Positions 15,781 through 24,826 of a stretch of 25,373 nt of DNA are shown here, in pieces. The stretch's first letter is position 1; the number at the start of each line of letters is the position of its first letter. The notes under the pieces were generated by a model. The model was given only the letters and a program-made list of their open reading frames with translations, was not told the DNA's origin and searched no databases. Source of the DNA: DATJKD01 sp963728295 (lineage in GTDB: Bacteria > Pseudomonadota > Gammaproteobacteria > Steroidobacterales > Steroidobacteraceae); contig CAVSKB010000010.1 of the NCBI GenBank assembly GCA_963728295.1, forward strand, positions 1-25,373. Reading direction: 5' to 3'. Made by a program: the position numbers and the translations under genes.

Positions 15781-17352
15781 CTAGTTGCCGCCACTCTTTA
15801 CGCTCTCGACCGCTTTCTGGTGTGCAGCGCGGTCCTCCATGACCAATCGGTAGCCTATGTAGTACTTGTAGATGTTGCTGACGTAGGTGACCGTTTCCGC
15901 GCCGACTTTTTCGGCCGCCACGTACTCGACATTCTGAAACCACACGTTGGGGTCGAGCCGCGTCGGGCGGCCTCCTTGCGAAGCTGCGAAACCCGGCCCG
16001 CGCCAGCATTGTACGAGGCGAAAGCGAATAGCGCCTTGTCGAGCTCCGTCATGGGCTCATCGCCGTAGTAGTGATCGATCATCCACCGCATGTACTTGAT
16101 GCCGGCGTGGATATTCGCCTCGACCTCTTTGACGTCTCCCACATTCATGTCCTTGGCGGTCGCAGGCATCAGCTGCATGACCCCGATCGCGCCCACCGAG
16201 CTCATTGCGTTCTGGTTGAGCTGCGACTCCTGGTAGCCCTGCGCACCCATCAGCACCCAGTCAACGTCATATTGCTCGCCATACTTCTGGAAATACTGGG
16301 TGAGCGCGAGGAACTTCTTCCGCTCCTCCTCGGACGCTGCGTTCTTCACATACTTGACGTTCTTCAGGTAGCGCGTCATGAGCTGATTACCGATCGAGGT
16401 GCCGACCTTGTTGCGGGTCGCAAAGTCGTCCAGCGCCGCCTTCAGCTGCGGGCTGCCCTTGCGCAGGGCCCAGGCGACCTCCGCGCCTTCACGTACCGCG
16501 ATGTCCTCGTGCACGGTGAGTTGCGGAAAGATCTGCTTCCAGAAATCCGCCACGTGTTTGTCGACGACAAGGAGTGAAACGAGGCCGGCGTTGAGCATCT
16601 CGAGCAGGTCTTCGTCCTCCAGCGTCTCGGGGGCTTCCTTGAGCGTGACCAGCGGTTTCTTTGCGGCCGCAAACTTCCTGTTCAGGGCGGTGAGGCTTTC
16701 GTAGTAGCTCGACGATTTGCGAACAAAGACGGTCTTGCCGGAGAGGTCGTCGAGGCTCGCAACTTTCGGCGAAGCGGGCCCTGACACCACGACCTCGCTG
16801 ACATTGCCGAGTCCGGCGACAAAAGTCCACCAGTTTCCGGCGCTCGGGCGTGATGGTGATTTGCCGGCCGCAACATCACCCTTGCCTGCGACGAGCCCGG
16901 GCAGCAGCTGGTCGCGCGCCACCGGGATGAATACCACTCGGACCTTCAGGTTTTTGTTCTTAAGTTTCTTTTCGGCGGCGAGCTTCTTGTTCAGCTCGTC
17001 TTCGAACAACCGGGAGAAGTCAACAACCGTGCCGCGCTGAGTGCCTTTGTCATGGAAATAGAAGGTCTGGCTGTGGGCGGTCAGGACCCGGATGACCCGC
17101 CGCTCGATCATCCGTCGAGATCACCTGCCACGGCTTCAGCTGCTTTTCAAGATCGATGGTCAGGGTCCCGTCGGCCGCTTCTGCGCAGCCTGCTCCTCGG
17201 TAGGCACGGGGGACTGTGCCGATGCGGGCGCGGCCGAGTCGGTGGGGGTGTCGGTTCGCCTGGCGACCCAAACTCCTTGCCGCATCCGGCGAGTGTCATC
17301 AGCGAGAAGGCCATGCTCATGCCGAATGTGAAAGAGATGAGCCGGTTTTCAT
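15781..17352 (-). pseudogene. MltF-like lytic transglycosylase lipoprotein, interrupted by frame shifts
   Basis: The long open core is 15855-17111. It holds a periplasmic solute-binding-like domain (RVIRVLTAHSQTFYFHDKG to VAWALRKGSPQLKAALDDF) and then a soluble-lytic-transglycosylase domain. The latter has catalytic Glu in GAQGYQESQLN, then SSVGAIGVMQLMPATA, ANIHAGIKYMRWMI and FASYNAGAGRV. This matches MltF, which cleaves peptidoglycan at the outer membrane. The 3' end continues one base out of frame (DPNVWFQNVEYVAAEKVGAE, TYVSNIYKYYIGYRL) to TAG at 15781. The 5' end reads, over four shifts, from ATG 17352 (MKTG) through a lipobox (LMTLAGC) and linkers (TDSAAPASAQSPVPTEEQAA, then ADGTLTIDLEKQLKPWQVIST). 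Shifts lie near 17325, 17235, 17180, 17110 and 15960. Several are cured by one extra G or C in a run, so error is likely. Confidence 0.8.
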
Positions 17353-17474
17353 CGTTGGTACCCCTAGCCGTTTGCGGCCCCTCCCTCGAGTCTACCGCTG
17401 GGCCATGTGATGCTGACGTTTTTCCCTTACGATCAGCAATGGTTGCAGCTCGCAACGAATCCGGACTTACTATC

Positions 17475-18127
17475 ATGACCGGGCTGCGCGACTCTTTCGC
17501 CAACCAGTACCTCGATCCGGCGACCAGCCTCGGCGAGCTTGTGTTTCGGCCTGATCATGACGCTGACCTTCACGCTGAGCGCCGGCATCATGCTGCAGGA
17601 GGAAGGTCGCGAGGGAGCCCGGCAGCTGCTGATTGCGATCGGGCATCATCGACGGCGCCCTGTACATGGTCGGCCAGTTGTTCGAGCGCGGGCGTCGCCG
17701 GCATCTCAAGCAGCGAGTGCGCGAAGCCAAGGAAGACGGCGATGCGGTTGCGCTGGTCGCGCCGAGCTCGATGACATCATTGCCGGTGTAACGACGCCGG
17801 ATGAGCGCCGGGTTTATACCGGCGCATCGTCGATGCAGTGCGGACCGGTGTGATCCCGCCAAACCGCATCAGGCGCGAGGACATCTTCGGCGCCATCGCG
17901 AGTTTCTGGCTGGTGTTCCTCGCCAGCCTCCGGCAGCGATTCCTTTCCTGTTCATCGACGAGGCCTGGGTGGCATTGCGCGTCTCGAACGCCATACTCCT
18001 GGCGCTGCTTTTCTACGTGGGCTACGCCTGGGCACGCCATACAACGGCGAAGCCCCTGCTGACAGGGTGCGTGTTCCTGCTCGGTGGAGTGGCGTTGGTG
18101 GTAATCGCGATCGCGCTCGGCGGTTGA
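17475..18127 (+). pseudogene. VIT/CCC1-like membrane protein, broken by about five frame changes
   Basis: No single frame is long, but stitching frames gives a coherent membrane protein. ATG 17475 gives FANQYLDPATSLGELVF, followed by GLIMTLTFTLSAGIMLQEEGREGARQLLIAI. GIIDGALYMVGQLFERGRRRHLKQRVREAK comes next, then ELDDIIAGVTTPDERR. LYRRIVDAVRTGVIPPNRIRREDIFGAIASFWLVFLASL then leads to PAAIPFLFIDEAW and a final four-helix stretch ending IALGG with TGA at 18125-18127. This is the layout of VIT/CCC1-like putative metal-ion transporters. Relatives carry a GCN-x-AW-G-I-I-D segment; here the bases for GCN-x-AW are absent (near 17640), a loss of roughly 17 bases. The other breaks (about 17548, 17762, 17812 and 17932) are mostly single-base losses. 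It is divergent from the transglycosylase gene. Confidence 0.65.
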
Positions 18128-18338
18128 CGTGTCCTAGCCGAGATTCACCGGTCAGTCGCCGCTGCGGCTTCTAGCATCCAACTATGTGCTAGCCGTGCGC
18201 TCTTCATCGCCCGTTCCATTGTCTAGGCGACGGAAGCTGGCTCCGCTTGGGAAGCGGGCCGGGCGCCGGGCACCAGGTCCGGGTGAACATATCGCCGCTC
18301 GAAACAGATGGCGGACAGACGGCCCACGAGGAGCAGTC
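18128..18338 (+). other. Gap before the DUF3604 gene
   Basis: These 211 bases have no gene I can support. A ribosome site (GAGGAG, seven bases from the ATG at 18339) lies at its end. I see no clear promoter or terminator. Confidence 0.4.
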
Positions 18339-19280
18339 ATGCAGCGCACGGGACTCGCAACTACAGTGTTAATTGCAATGATGTCTGCCGTCTTGCTAGC
18401 GGGATGCAACCGTAAGCAACCGGAACAGGCCGCCGCGCCTGCGGCTCCGGAGGCCACCGCGCCAGCGCCAGCGGCCAGCGCCGCTTACCCGACGCGTGTC
18501 TTCTTCGGCGACACCCATCTGCACACTGCTCTGTCGATGGATGCGGGCGCTGCCGGCGCCCACCTGCTGCCGGCGGATGCGTATCGCTTCGCCAAGGGCG
18601 AGGAGGTCACCGGCGCCAGCGGCCAGAAGCGAAGCTGTCGAGACCCCTTGATTTCCTCGTCGTCTCGGATCACTCCGACCAGATGGGATTGATCACCGAC
18701 CTCAAGGCCGGCAAACCGGAACTTCTGGCCGTGCCCATGGCCAAGCGCTGGTATGACCTGATGCAGGCCGGGGAAGACAGCGAAGCCATCATGGACCTCG
18801 TCACGAACTTCGCGCAGGGCAAGTTCCCGAAGGAGATCCAGTACATCCCGGGAACGCCGGATATATCGCGACCTGGCAGGGAATCGTCAAGGCCGCGGAG
18901 GACGCCAACCAGCCCGGCAAGTTCACCGCCTTCATCGGTTACGAGTGGACTCGCTGGTGAAGGGCGACAACCTGCACCGCAACGTGATCTTCCGCGACAA
19001 CGGCGACAAGGCCAGCCAGGTCGAGCCTTTCATCGCCGGCCCGCCCGGGAGCCCCGATCCACGCGAGCTGTGGAAGTGGATGCAGTCCTACGAAACCAAG
19101 ACCGGCGGCCAGGTGCTGGCGATCGCGCACAACGGCAATCTCAGCAACGGCATGATGTTCCCGCTGATCGAGTACTTCGACGGCAAGCCAATCGACCGCG
19201 AATACGCCGAGATACGCGCCAACCGCGAGCGCTCTATGAAGTCACGCAGATGAAGGGCGATGGCGAAACCCATCCTTCCT
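18339..19280 (+). pseudogene. DUF3604 lipoprotein, N-terminal half, in five shifted frames
   Basis: ATG 18339 follows GAGGAG at seven bases and opens a lipoprotein signal (lipobox LLAGC, Cys23) and an Ala/Pro linker. The conserved PHP-like metal motif VFFGDTHLHT comes next. The sequence then continues across shifted frames: PLDFLVVSDHSDQMGLITDL, KFPKEIQYIPGTP, GYIATWQG, FTAFIGYEWT and SLVKGDNLHRNVIFRDNG. LWKWMQSYETKTGG, VLAIAHNGNLSNGMMFP and LYEVTQMKGDGETHP follow. Breaks are near 18630, 18860, 18950, 19232 and 19275. Frame order (0, 2, 1, 0, 2, 1) shows every break is one missing base, and each is repaired by one base in a G or C run. The protein is a predicted metal-dependent hydrolase of unknown substrate, probably membrane-anchored in the periplasm. 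Confidence 0.75.
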
Positions 19281-20271
19281 GTCGCCGAACGACGAGTTCG
19301 CCAATTTCGAGACCTGGGACAAAGGCAACCTCGATCTGACCGAGGCCAAGAAGCCAGCGATGCTCGAGTTCGAATACGCGCGATCCGCACTGAAGAACGG
19401 ACTGAAGCTTGAAGCGAACTCGGGGACCAATCCCTACAAGATCGGGCTGATCGGCAGTACCGACGCGCATACCGCGCTCAGCACTGCAGACGACAACAAT
19501 TTCTGGGGGAAGATCGCCCCGAACGAACCGAGTCCCGAGCGCTGGAAACAGCCCTTCGTGAAAACCGACAAGGGTGTGGTCATGGGTTGGGAGCAGACCG
19601 CCTCCGGCTACGCGGCGGTATGGGCCAATGAGAACACGCGCGAGTCGCTGTTCGACGCCATGCAGCGCCGCGAGGTCTATGCCACCACGGGGCCGCGCAT
19701 GACGGTGCGCTTCTTCGGCGGCTGGGATTATTCGGCGGCCGACGCGACCGGCGATCTGCGCTCATCCGGGTACGCCAAGGGCGTGCCGATGGGCGGCGAC
19801 CTCAAGGCCGCAGCGGCCGGCAAGTCGCCGACGTTCCTCGTCGCCGCGATGAAGGACCCGGAAGGCGGCAACCTCGATCGCATCCAGGTTATCAAGGGCT
19901 GGCTGGACGCCAAGGGCGCGGTGCAGGAAAAGGTCTATGACGTGGTGTGGTCCGGCGATCGCAAGCCCGGTGCCGACGGCAAGCTGCCGCCGGTGGGCAA
20001 CACGGTCGATGTCGCCAACGCCACGTGGACCAACACCATCGGTTCGCCGGAACTCATGCAGATGTGGCAGGACCCGGACTTCGACGCCGCGCTGCGCGCG
20101 TTCTACTACGTCCGCGTGCTGGAGATCCCGACGCCGCGCTGGACCGCATACGACGCCAAACGCTTCAACGTGAAGATGGACAAGAAGGTGCCGATGACGA
20201 CGCAGGAGCGCGCCTATACGTCGCCGATCTGGTACACGCCTGCCAACGGTGCGCCGGCACCGGCAGGCTGA
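19281..20271 (+). CDS. DUF3604 protein, intact C-terminal portion
   Basis: The uninterrupted remainder of the DUF3604 lipoprotein begun at 18339. It opens with SPNDEFANFETWDKGNLDL and runs 300-odd residues to TGA at 20269-20271. It holds the last metal-site motif, IGLIGSTDAHTALSTADDNNF, and the family motif SLFDAMQRREVYATTGPRMTVRFFGGWD. GNTVDVANATWTNTIGSPEL and RAFYYVRVLEIPTPRWTAYDAKRF are typical DUF3604 C-terminal blocks. The metal-binding pattern of the whole protein (GDTHLHT, SDHSD, AHN, STDAHT) resembles PHP-type phosphoesterases, but DUF3604 has no agreed reaction that I can cite. The first in-frame ATG (19360) is internal. It converges on the potassium channel gene. Confidence 0.88.
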
Positions 20272-20344
20272 GCTGCGCCGGGAAGCAAATGAAAGGGCTG
20301 CCAGGCGAGCCAGGCTGCACTTCCTGCTGCTGAGTTTCGGGCTG

Positions 20345-20785
20345 CTAATCCCAGTGCCGCGCTGCAAATTGCGTCTTGATCAACTCCTGAAGGATCGTCA
20401 TCAGCGCCGCGCTCGTCATTGCGAACATCAGAACCCCACTCCCAGCCTCCAGGGGACCCAGCAGCTTCCATCGCGCACTCATCACCACGTCGCCGTAGCC
20501 CAACGAGGAGAAGTTCACTGCTGAATGGTAGACCGCTTCATCTAGCTCGCGGAACTCGCCCAAGCAGAGGAACAAGACTCCCCAGACAACGATCTGGAGA
20601 AAGTTGCCCAGCATCATGATGACCATCGCGATCAGGAGCGGCCGGACGTGTGAGAACAGTCCGCGACCCGTGGGCCTCCGGTCGGATTGCCGCAGGTAAT
20701 ACCGGACGCTCCAGAAAGTGAATGATGCCTGCAACGTCAGACATAACAGCATCGTCGGCAGCCCAATCACCAGATTCCTCAGCAT
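20345..20785 (-). CDS. Two-pore-helix potassium channel (Ion_trans_2 type)
   Basis: A 146-residue membrane protein: an N-terminal helix (about residues 5-27), a second (about 49-76), a pore loop and a final helix (about 112-135). The pore loop has the selectivity filter SSLGYGDVV (GYGD at residues 96-99, the potassium signature), preceded by AVYHSAVNFSS as in the pore helix. It lacks an RCK or cyclic-nucleotide domain, so it probably conducts K+ without a cytoplasmic gate of its own. ATG at 20785 lies 28 bases downstream of the AI-2E permease stop, so the two are probably co-transcribed. It is convergent with the DUF3604 gene. Confidence 0.9.
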   Translation of the reverse strand: MLRNLVIGLPTMLLCLTLQASFTFWSVRYYLRQSDRRPTGRGLFSHVRPLLIAMVIMMLGNFLQIVVWGVLFLCLGEFRELDEAVYHSAVNFSSLGYGDVVMSARWKLLGPLEAGSGVLMFAMTSAALMTILQELIKTQFAARHWD

Positions 20786-20812
20786 GGTACTGCTCCGTTT
20801 TGTTCGGCCGAC

Positions 20813-21530
20813 TCAGCCCGCAGCCGGCATTCCACGTTCGGTCGGTGCCGCGGGAATGTCCGGGTTGGCAGCCACCCACCCCATGAAGATCTGATAGCCC
20901 AGCGCCAGCAAGGTCGCACCGACGAACATCCCAAGGATGCCGCTGCTCACCATGCCTCCCAACGCGCCCAGCAGGATCACGGGCATGGGCGCATCGACGC
21001 CTCGACCCAGCATCAGCGGTTTCAGCACGTTGTCGAGCATGCCGGCGACGAACAGGAGCACGCTGTATATGACGGCCGGCACGGTACCGTAGTCTCCGCT
21101 CGCCCAGATGTAGACGATGGCCGGCAACGTGACCAGCAGCGCCGGGACCTGCGCGATTCCCAGTACCAGCACGATAACTGCGAGCACACCTGTAAAGGGA
21201 ATGCTGGCGATCATCATCACCAGGCCCACGACGATGGCCTGGATGAAAGCCACGCCGAGGACACCTTGCGCTACGGCACGAATGGTCGCGGTGCAAAGCT
21301 TTGCAAACTCTTCGCCCTGGCCGGCGCCGACGATGCGAGCGAAAATGGACGGGGTGCTTCTGGCTCCCGCCTGGCCGAAGGCTATGATGATCCCGGCAAT
21401 GATGAACGAAGCCAGGAACAGCAGCACCGCGCCGCCGATGCTGGCAACCATCCCCAGCGCCTTCCTCGACAGGTCGCCGAGCTTCGGCTGCATGCTCCGA
21501 ACGACTGCCGGCAGATCCGCGTGGGCCTCG
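20813..21530 (-). CDS. AI-2E family permease, C-terminal part
   Basis: Open frame continuing the permease begun at 21942, with one frame break near 21530. Sequence from MQPKLGDLSRKALGMVASIGGAV onward contains the membrane helices of the AI-2E/TqsA family (PF01594), including AFIQAIVVGLVMMIASIPFTGVLAVIVLVLG. The family's conserved C-terminal region is VGMFVGATLLALGYQIFMGWV-like. It is an inner-membrane exporter or channel-like permease; members are linked to AI-2 or Na+/H+ exchange, so the substrate is uncertain. The ATG at 21493 is internal to the repaired gene. It is followed by the potassium channel gene 28 bases on. Confidence 0.85.
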
Positions 21531-21942
21531 ACCAGACACCATGAACTTTCTTGCCAATGACCGGCCAGTCGGCAACTTTCGGCGGGGGCGCGGGAATCTG
21601 CAGCGTGTGATTCCGCACGCTGTCGACAAGGTCATGCACGGAATCGCCCAGCGAACCCATCAACACGGTAGTGGGCACCACGATCAGCACGATGCCAGCC
21701 AGCACCAGCAGCGTGGCCGAAAGCCCCTGCTTTCCTCCAAGTTTTCGGGCCAGCTTCTTATGGCCGGGAAAGAGCGTCACTGCCAAGATCAGAGCCCACA
21801 CCATCAATGACAAGAAGGGCGAGAAGATCCGGTAGCACAGCACCGCGAGGGCAAATACCAACCCGGCTCGGATAAGGACGTCCAGCAGCCTCCCGGACAG
21901 GCGCCTTTCGAGCTCGGGATCAGGCTTGTAAGGTGCATTCAT
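21529..21942 (-). CDS. AI-2E family permease, N-terminal part
   Basis: The first 138 residues of the permease. A short hydrophilic start (MNAPYKPDPELERRLSGRLLDVLIRAG) is followed by helices in FALAVLCYRIFSPFLSLMVWALILAVTLFPGH, the family's typical N-terminal pair, and LSATLLVLAGIVLIVVPTTVLMGSLGDSV. The frame then reads KKVHGVW before losing similarity; one base over, EAHADLPAVVRSMQPKL continues the family pattern. Adding one G or C near 21530 restores a permease of about 377 residues, the usual length. ATG at 21942 has AGGAAT nine bases upstream. It is divergent from the cytochrome b561 gene, with 150 bases between them. Confidence 0.85.
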
Positions 21943-22091
21943 GGATCGGATTCCTGCTCTGAAGGTTTCAAAGGAAAACGCGAGCGAGCAAATTGCAGAT
22001 CAGGCCTGATGTCGATCGATTTCGACACGGCCCGATCTGAGTATGGTGCACCTGCAGTGCCGTCTGGCTCGTTTGCAATTCGCCAACTTTG

Positions 22092-22628
22092 ATGACCACA
22101 CGCTACGACCGCACGGCGATCGTGCTGCATTGGGTGATTGCGGCCGCGATTCTCGGGCAGATTCTGTTCGGCTGGTATCTGGATGAGATCCCGCGCGGGA
22201 CCCCGGCACGCTCGCTGTACGTCAACCTGCACAAGTCGACCGGCCTGACGCTCGGACTCCTTATATTGTTTCGCGTGTATTGGCGCGTGACGCACAAGGC
22301 GCCCCTGTTGCCTGTCTCGACGCCGGCCTGGGAACGCGCCGCGGCGCGCGCGAGCCACCTCGCCCTCTACGCATGCATGATCATCATGCCGCTCGCGGGC
22401 TACGTCGCCTCGAATTTCAGCAAGTACGGCGTCAAGTTCTTCAATGCTGTCCTGCTGCCGCCCTGGGGAATCGAAGACCCGCGGATTTACGAGTTCTTCA
22501 AGGGCGTGCACAGGGTGACGTCCTACGTCTTCGTCGCGCTCATCGCGCTGCACGTGCTCGCCGCCGTACGTCACCTCGTCCTTCGCGACGGGGTTTTCGA
22601 CCGCATGTGGCCCGGCCGGATCAGCTAG
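22092..22628 (+). CDS. Cytochrome b561
   Basis: A 178-residue four-helix b-type cytochrome. Candidate haem-ligating His residues sit in helix 1 (IVLHWVIAA, His13), in VNLHKSTGLTLGL (His47), and in the last helix (FKGVHRVTSYVFVALIALHVLAA). The early tripeptide YDRTAIVLHW is the usual start of the family. These proteins act as inner-membrane electron carriers, usually with quinone or superoxide. ATG at 22092 is chosen over the TTG just upstream at 22089; there is no clear ribosome site. Its TAG shares CTAG with the stop of the beta-propeller gene on the opposite strand. Confidence 0.93.
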   Translation: MTTRYDRTAIVLHWVIAAAILGQILFGWYLDEIPRGTPARSLYVNLHKSTGLTLGLLILFRVYWRVTHKAPLLPVSTPAWERAAARASHLALYACMIIMPLAGYVASNFSKYGVKFFNAVLLPPWGIEDPRIYEFFKGVHRVTSYVFVALIALHVLAAVRHLVLRDGVFDRMWPGRIS

Positions 22629-23677
22629 CGTCCGGAAACGACGATTCCCCAGGGGCGCCCGCCAACGGCGATCCTGCGATCCACCGTTCCGGTCGCGACA
22701 TCGATCACGGAGACGTCGTCCGACGGACCGTTGGCGGTATAGACCTTTCGTCCGTCGGGGCTGACGCCGATGCCCCACGGGCGCGTTCCGACGTCGTGAA
22801 TTTCCTGGACAACTGCGCGGGCACCGACGTCGATCACGACCACCGACCGGCGGCGTCCATTCGAGACGAACAAGCGCCGGCCATCCGGCGCGAGCGCGAG
22901 GCCCATGGGCAGAGGCGCGCTCGGCGTCGCACCCGATGTGGGCAGGGGTATGGTCGCGAGGACCCGATGCGTGCTCGCGTCGAACACCACTACCGACCCG
23001 CCGATCTCGGCGCTGACGAATGCCGTCGCCCCATCGGCCGCGAAGACGATCGAGCGAGGCCGGGCGGCTGTCGCGATGCGCTCCACGACCTTAAATGATT
23101 TCGTGTCGACAGCAACGACCGTATTGTCAGCTTCGCAGGTAACGTAGACGAAACGTCCGTCGGGCCCCACGGTGACGCCCTCCGGCTCCTCGCCGATCTT
23201 CACATGCGCGACGAGGTTGCCGCTCCCCAGGTCGAGCACCGACATCTCGGCGGTTTCCTCGTTGGAGACGTAGAGAGTCTTGCCGTCGGGCGAGAAATCG
23301 AAGGATTCCGGATCCTGCCCGCTCGGGAAGAGGCGGACCAGCTTGCGTGTCTCGAGATCGACGAGCCCGATGCCGTCTGCGGCACGATCGGCCGGTGGCA
23401 GCTTCGACTCGTCGACGCCGGGGCCGCCGATCGGCGAGCCGGACAACGCGACCAGCAGTTGTTTGCCGTCGCGTGAAAGCTTCAGGCCGCGCGGCCGTTT
23501 CCCGACGGGGATGCGTTCGACCACCGTGCCGGCCCCAGCGTCGATGACGGCGATGTCACCGCCGGTTTCGTTTGAGACATAGATCCTGCCGCTGTCCGCG
23601 CTGGCGGGCTGGGAGGCGAAGGAGCAGGCCCAGGCGAAAGCCAGGGCGACCCATGGCGGGCGTCGTGCACGAAACAT
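22625..23677 (-). CDS. Exported YVTN-type beta-propeller protein
   Basis: A 350-residue exported protein. A signal peptide (residues 1-27, ASA|D) precedes about seven repeated blades of roughly 40 residues. These read IYVSNETGGDIAVIDAGAGTVVERIPVGKRPRGL, LYVSNEETAEMSVLDL and VYVTCEADNTVVAVD, ending VYTANGPSDDVSVIDVATGTVDRRIAVGGRPWGI. The order of blades, including the PLPMGLALAPDG segment, resembles the PQQ-dependent catabolism-associated beta-propeller family, but the partner enzyme is not here. The fold can bind ligands or act as a lactonase; no catalytic residues can be assigned. ATG at 23677 is chosen because the signal peptide begins there. The TAG overlaps the cytochrome b561 stop in CTAG. 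Confidence 0.88.
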   Translation of the reverse strand: MFRARRPPWVALAFAWACSFASQPASADSGRIYVSNETGGDIAVIDAGAGTVVERIPVGKRPRGLKLSRDGKQLLVALSGSPIGGPGVDESKLPPADRAADGIGLVDLETRKLVRLFPSGQDPESFDFSPDGKTLYVSNEETAEMSVLDLGSGNLVAHVKIGEEPEGVTVGPDGRFVYVTCEADNTVVAVDTKSFKVVERIATAARPRSIVFAADGATAFVSAEIGGSVVVFDASTHRVLATIPLPTSGATPSAPLPMGLALAPDGRRLFVSNGRRRSVVVIDVGARAVVQEIHDVGTRPWGIGVSPDGRKVYTANGPSDDVSVIDVATGTVDRRIAVGGRPWGIVVSGR

Positions 23678-23850
23678 CGGATGAAGCCTAGCAGCTCCCG
23701 ATTGACCAGCGCGTCGCAAAGCGTCAAACCCGGGGACCTCCGGTATCTAACAGGGGGTTGGCCGTAGGGATTTGGCCGCCACTGGGTTTCGCGATAGCAT
23801 CCAGCCACTGGGGTCACTTGCAAAAAGAAAAACACACAGGGAATGCCGCT

Positions 23851-24741
23851 ATGATTTGGTCGAATGCTTCGCGAAGCGTCTATGGCCGATGCCATCTGGA
23901 GCGCTGGCTACCCGCGCTCCTTTTGACCTCGTTTGCAATGAGCGCTTCGGCCCAGGAACAGGGCGTGATTATGAGCGGTACGAGCCGGGGTCCGAACCTG
24001 CTCGAGGACTCGTTCCAGGTCAGCCTCGGGACCTACATCGTTAGTGCGGACACGACGATACGCCTCGATGCCACCAACGAGGACACCGGCACCACCGTGG
24101 ACTGGGACCGCGTCGTCGGCGGGGGCGACGCCAGCCGCTTCCGACTCGAAGGCGCCTGGCGCTTTGGCGAGCGGCACAAGCTGCGCGCCATGTGGTTCGA
24201 TTTCTCGCGCAGCAGAACTGAGACCCTCGATCGGGAGATCGAGTGGGGCGACGAGGTTTTCCCCGTGTCCACGGAGGCCACCGCCAAGACTCAGTTCAGC
24301 ATCTACGAACTGGCCTACGAATACGCATTCCTGAAGCGCGAGACCCTGGAGCTCACAGGCACGGCAGGCATCCATTGGACGCAGTACAAGGCCGAGCTGT
24401 CCGCGACGGTGGCCGGCGGCGGATCCGGAACACGAGAGGCCAGCGATTCAGCGAAACTCAATGCACCACTGCCCGTCGTGGGCGTCCGTGGCCTGTGGCG
24501 GATCCATCGCAATTTCTGGCTCGACGCCGCCGTGCAGTACTTCGCGTTGGAGTACGACGTCTACGACGGCAGCATCCTCGACACGCGAATCGGGGTCCTG
24601 TGGCAGCCTAGCAAATGGGTCGGGATCGGCCTCGGGTACAACCGGTTCGACGTCGACGTCGACCTCGACGACAATGACTTCCGCGGCTCACTCGATTGGG
24701 TGTACGACGGGCCGCAGCTCTTCTACAACGTTTCGTTCTAG
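23851..24741 (+). CDS. Predicted outer-membrane beta-barrel protein, unknown function
   Basis: A 296-residue protein with a signal peptide (residues 1-34, SASA|Q). The mature part is made of alternating amphipathic strands rich in Gly, Tyr and Phe: FQVSLGTYIVSADTTIRLD, FRLEGAWRFGERHKLRAMWFDF, YELAYEYAFLK, GTAGIHWTQYKAELSATVAGG. It ends GSLDWVYDGPQLFYNVSF, and the C-terminal Phe is the usual barrel-insertion signal. I do not recognise a named family. ATG at 23851 has AGGGAA about ten bases upstream; an upstream in-frame start at 23758 would add residues without signal character. It follows the divergent beta-propeller gene across 173 bases and may share its promoter region. Confidence 0.8.
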   Translation: MIWSNASRSVYGRCHLERWLPALLLTSFAMSASAQEQGVIMSGTSRGPNLLEDSFQVSLGTYIVSADTTIRLDATNEDTGTTVDWDRVVGGGDASRFRLEGAWRFGERHKLRAMWFDFSRSRTETLDREIEWGDEVFPVSTEATAKTQFSIYELAYEYAFLKRETLELTGTAGIHWTQYKAELSATVAGGGSGTREASDSAKLNAPLPVVGVRGLWRIHRNFWLDAAVQYFALEYDVYDGSILDTRIGVLWQPSKWVGIGLGYNRFDVDVDLDDNDFRGSLDWVYDGPQLFYNVSF

Positions 24742-24826
24742 CCATCGAGCTCAAGGTCGAGCGCACCACGGAGTGACTCGCTGGCCAGCGCCCGGCGGCT
24801 GAGGTGCCGTAGGCCTCAGGCGATCG

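Noticed and set aside
21939..22778. Minus-strand frame of 279 codons across cytochrome b561
   Set aside because: Cytochrome b561 on the plus strand has all its His motifs; the minus frame has none of the features of a gene.
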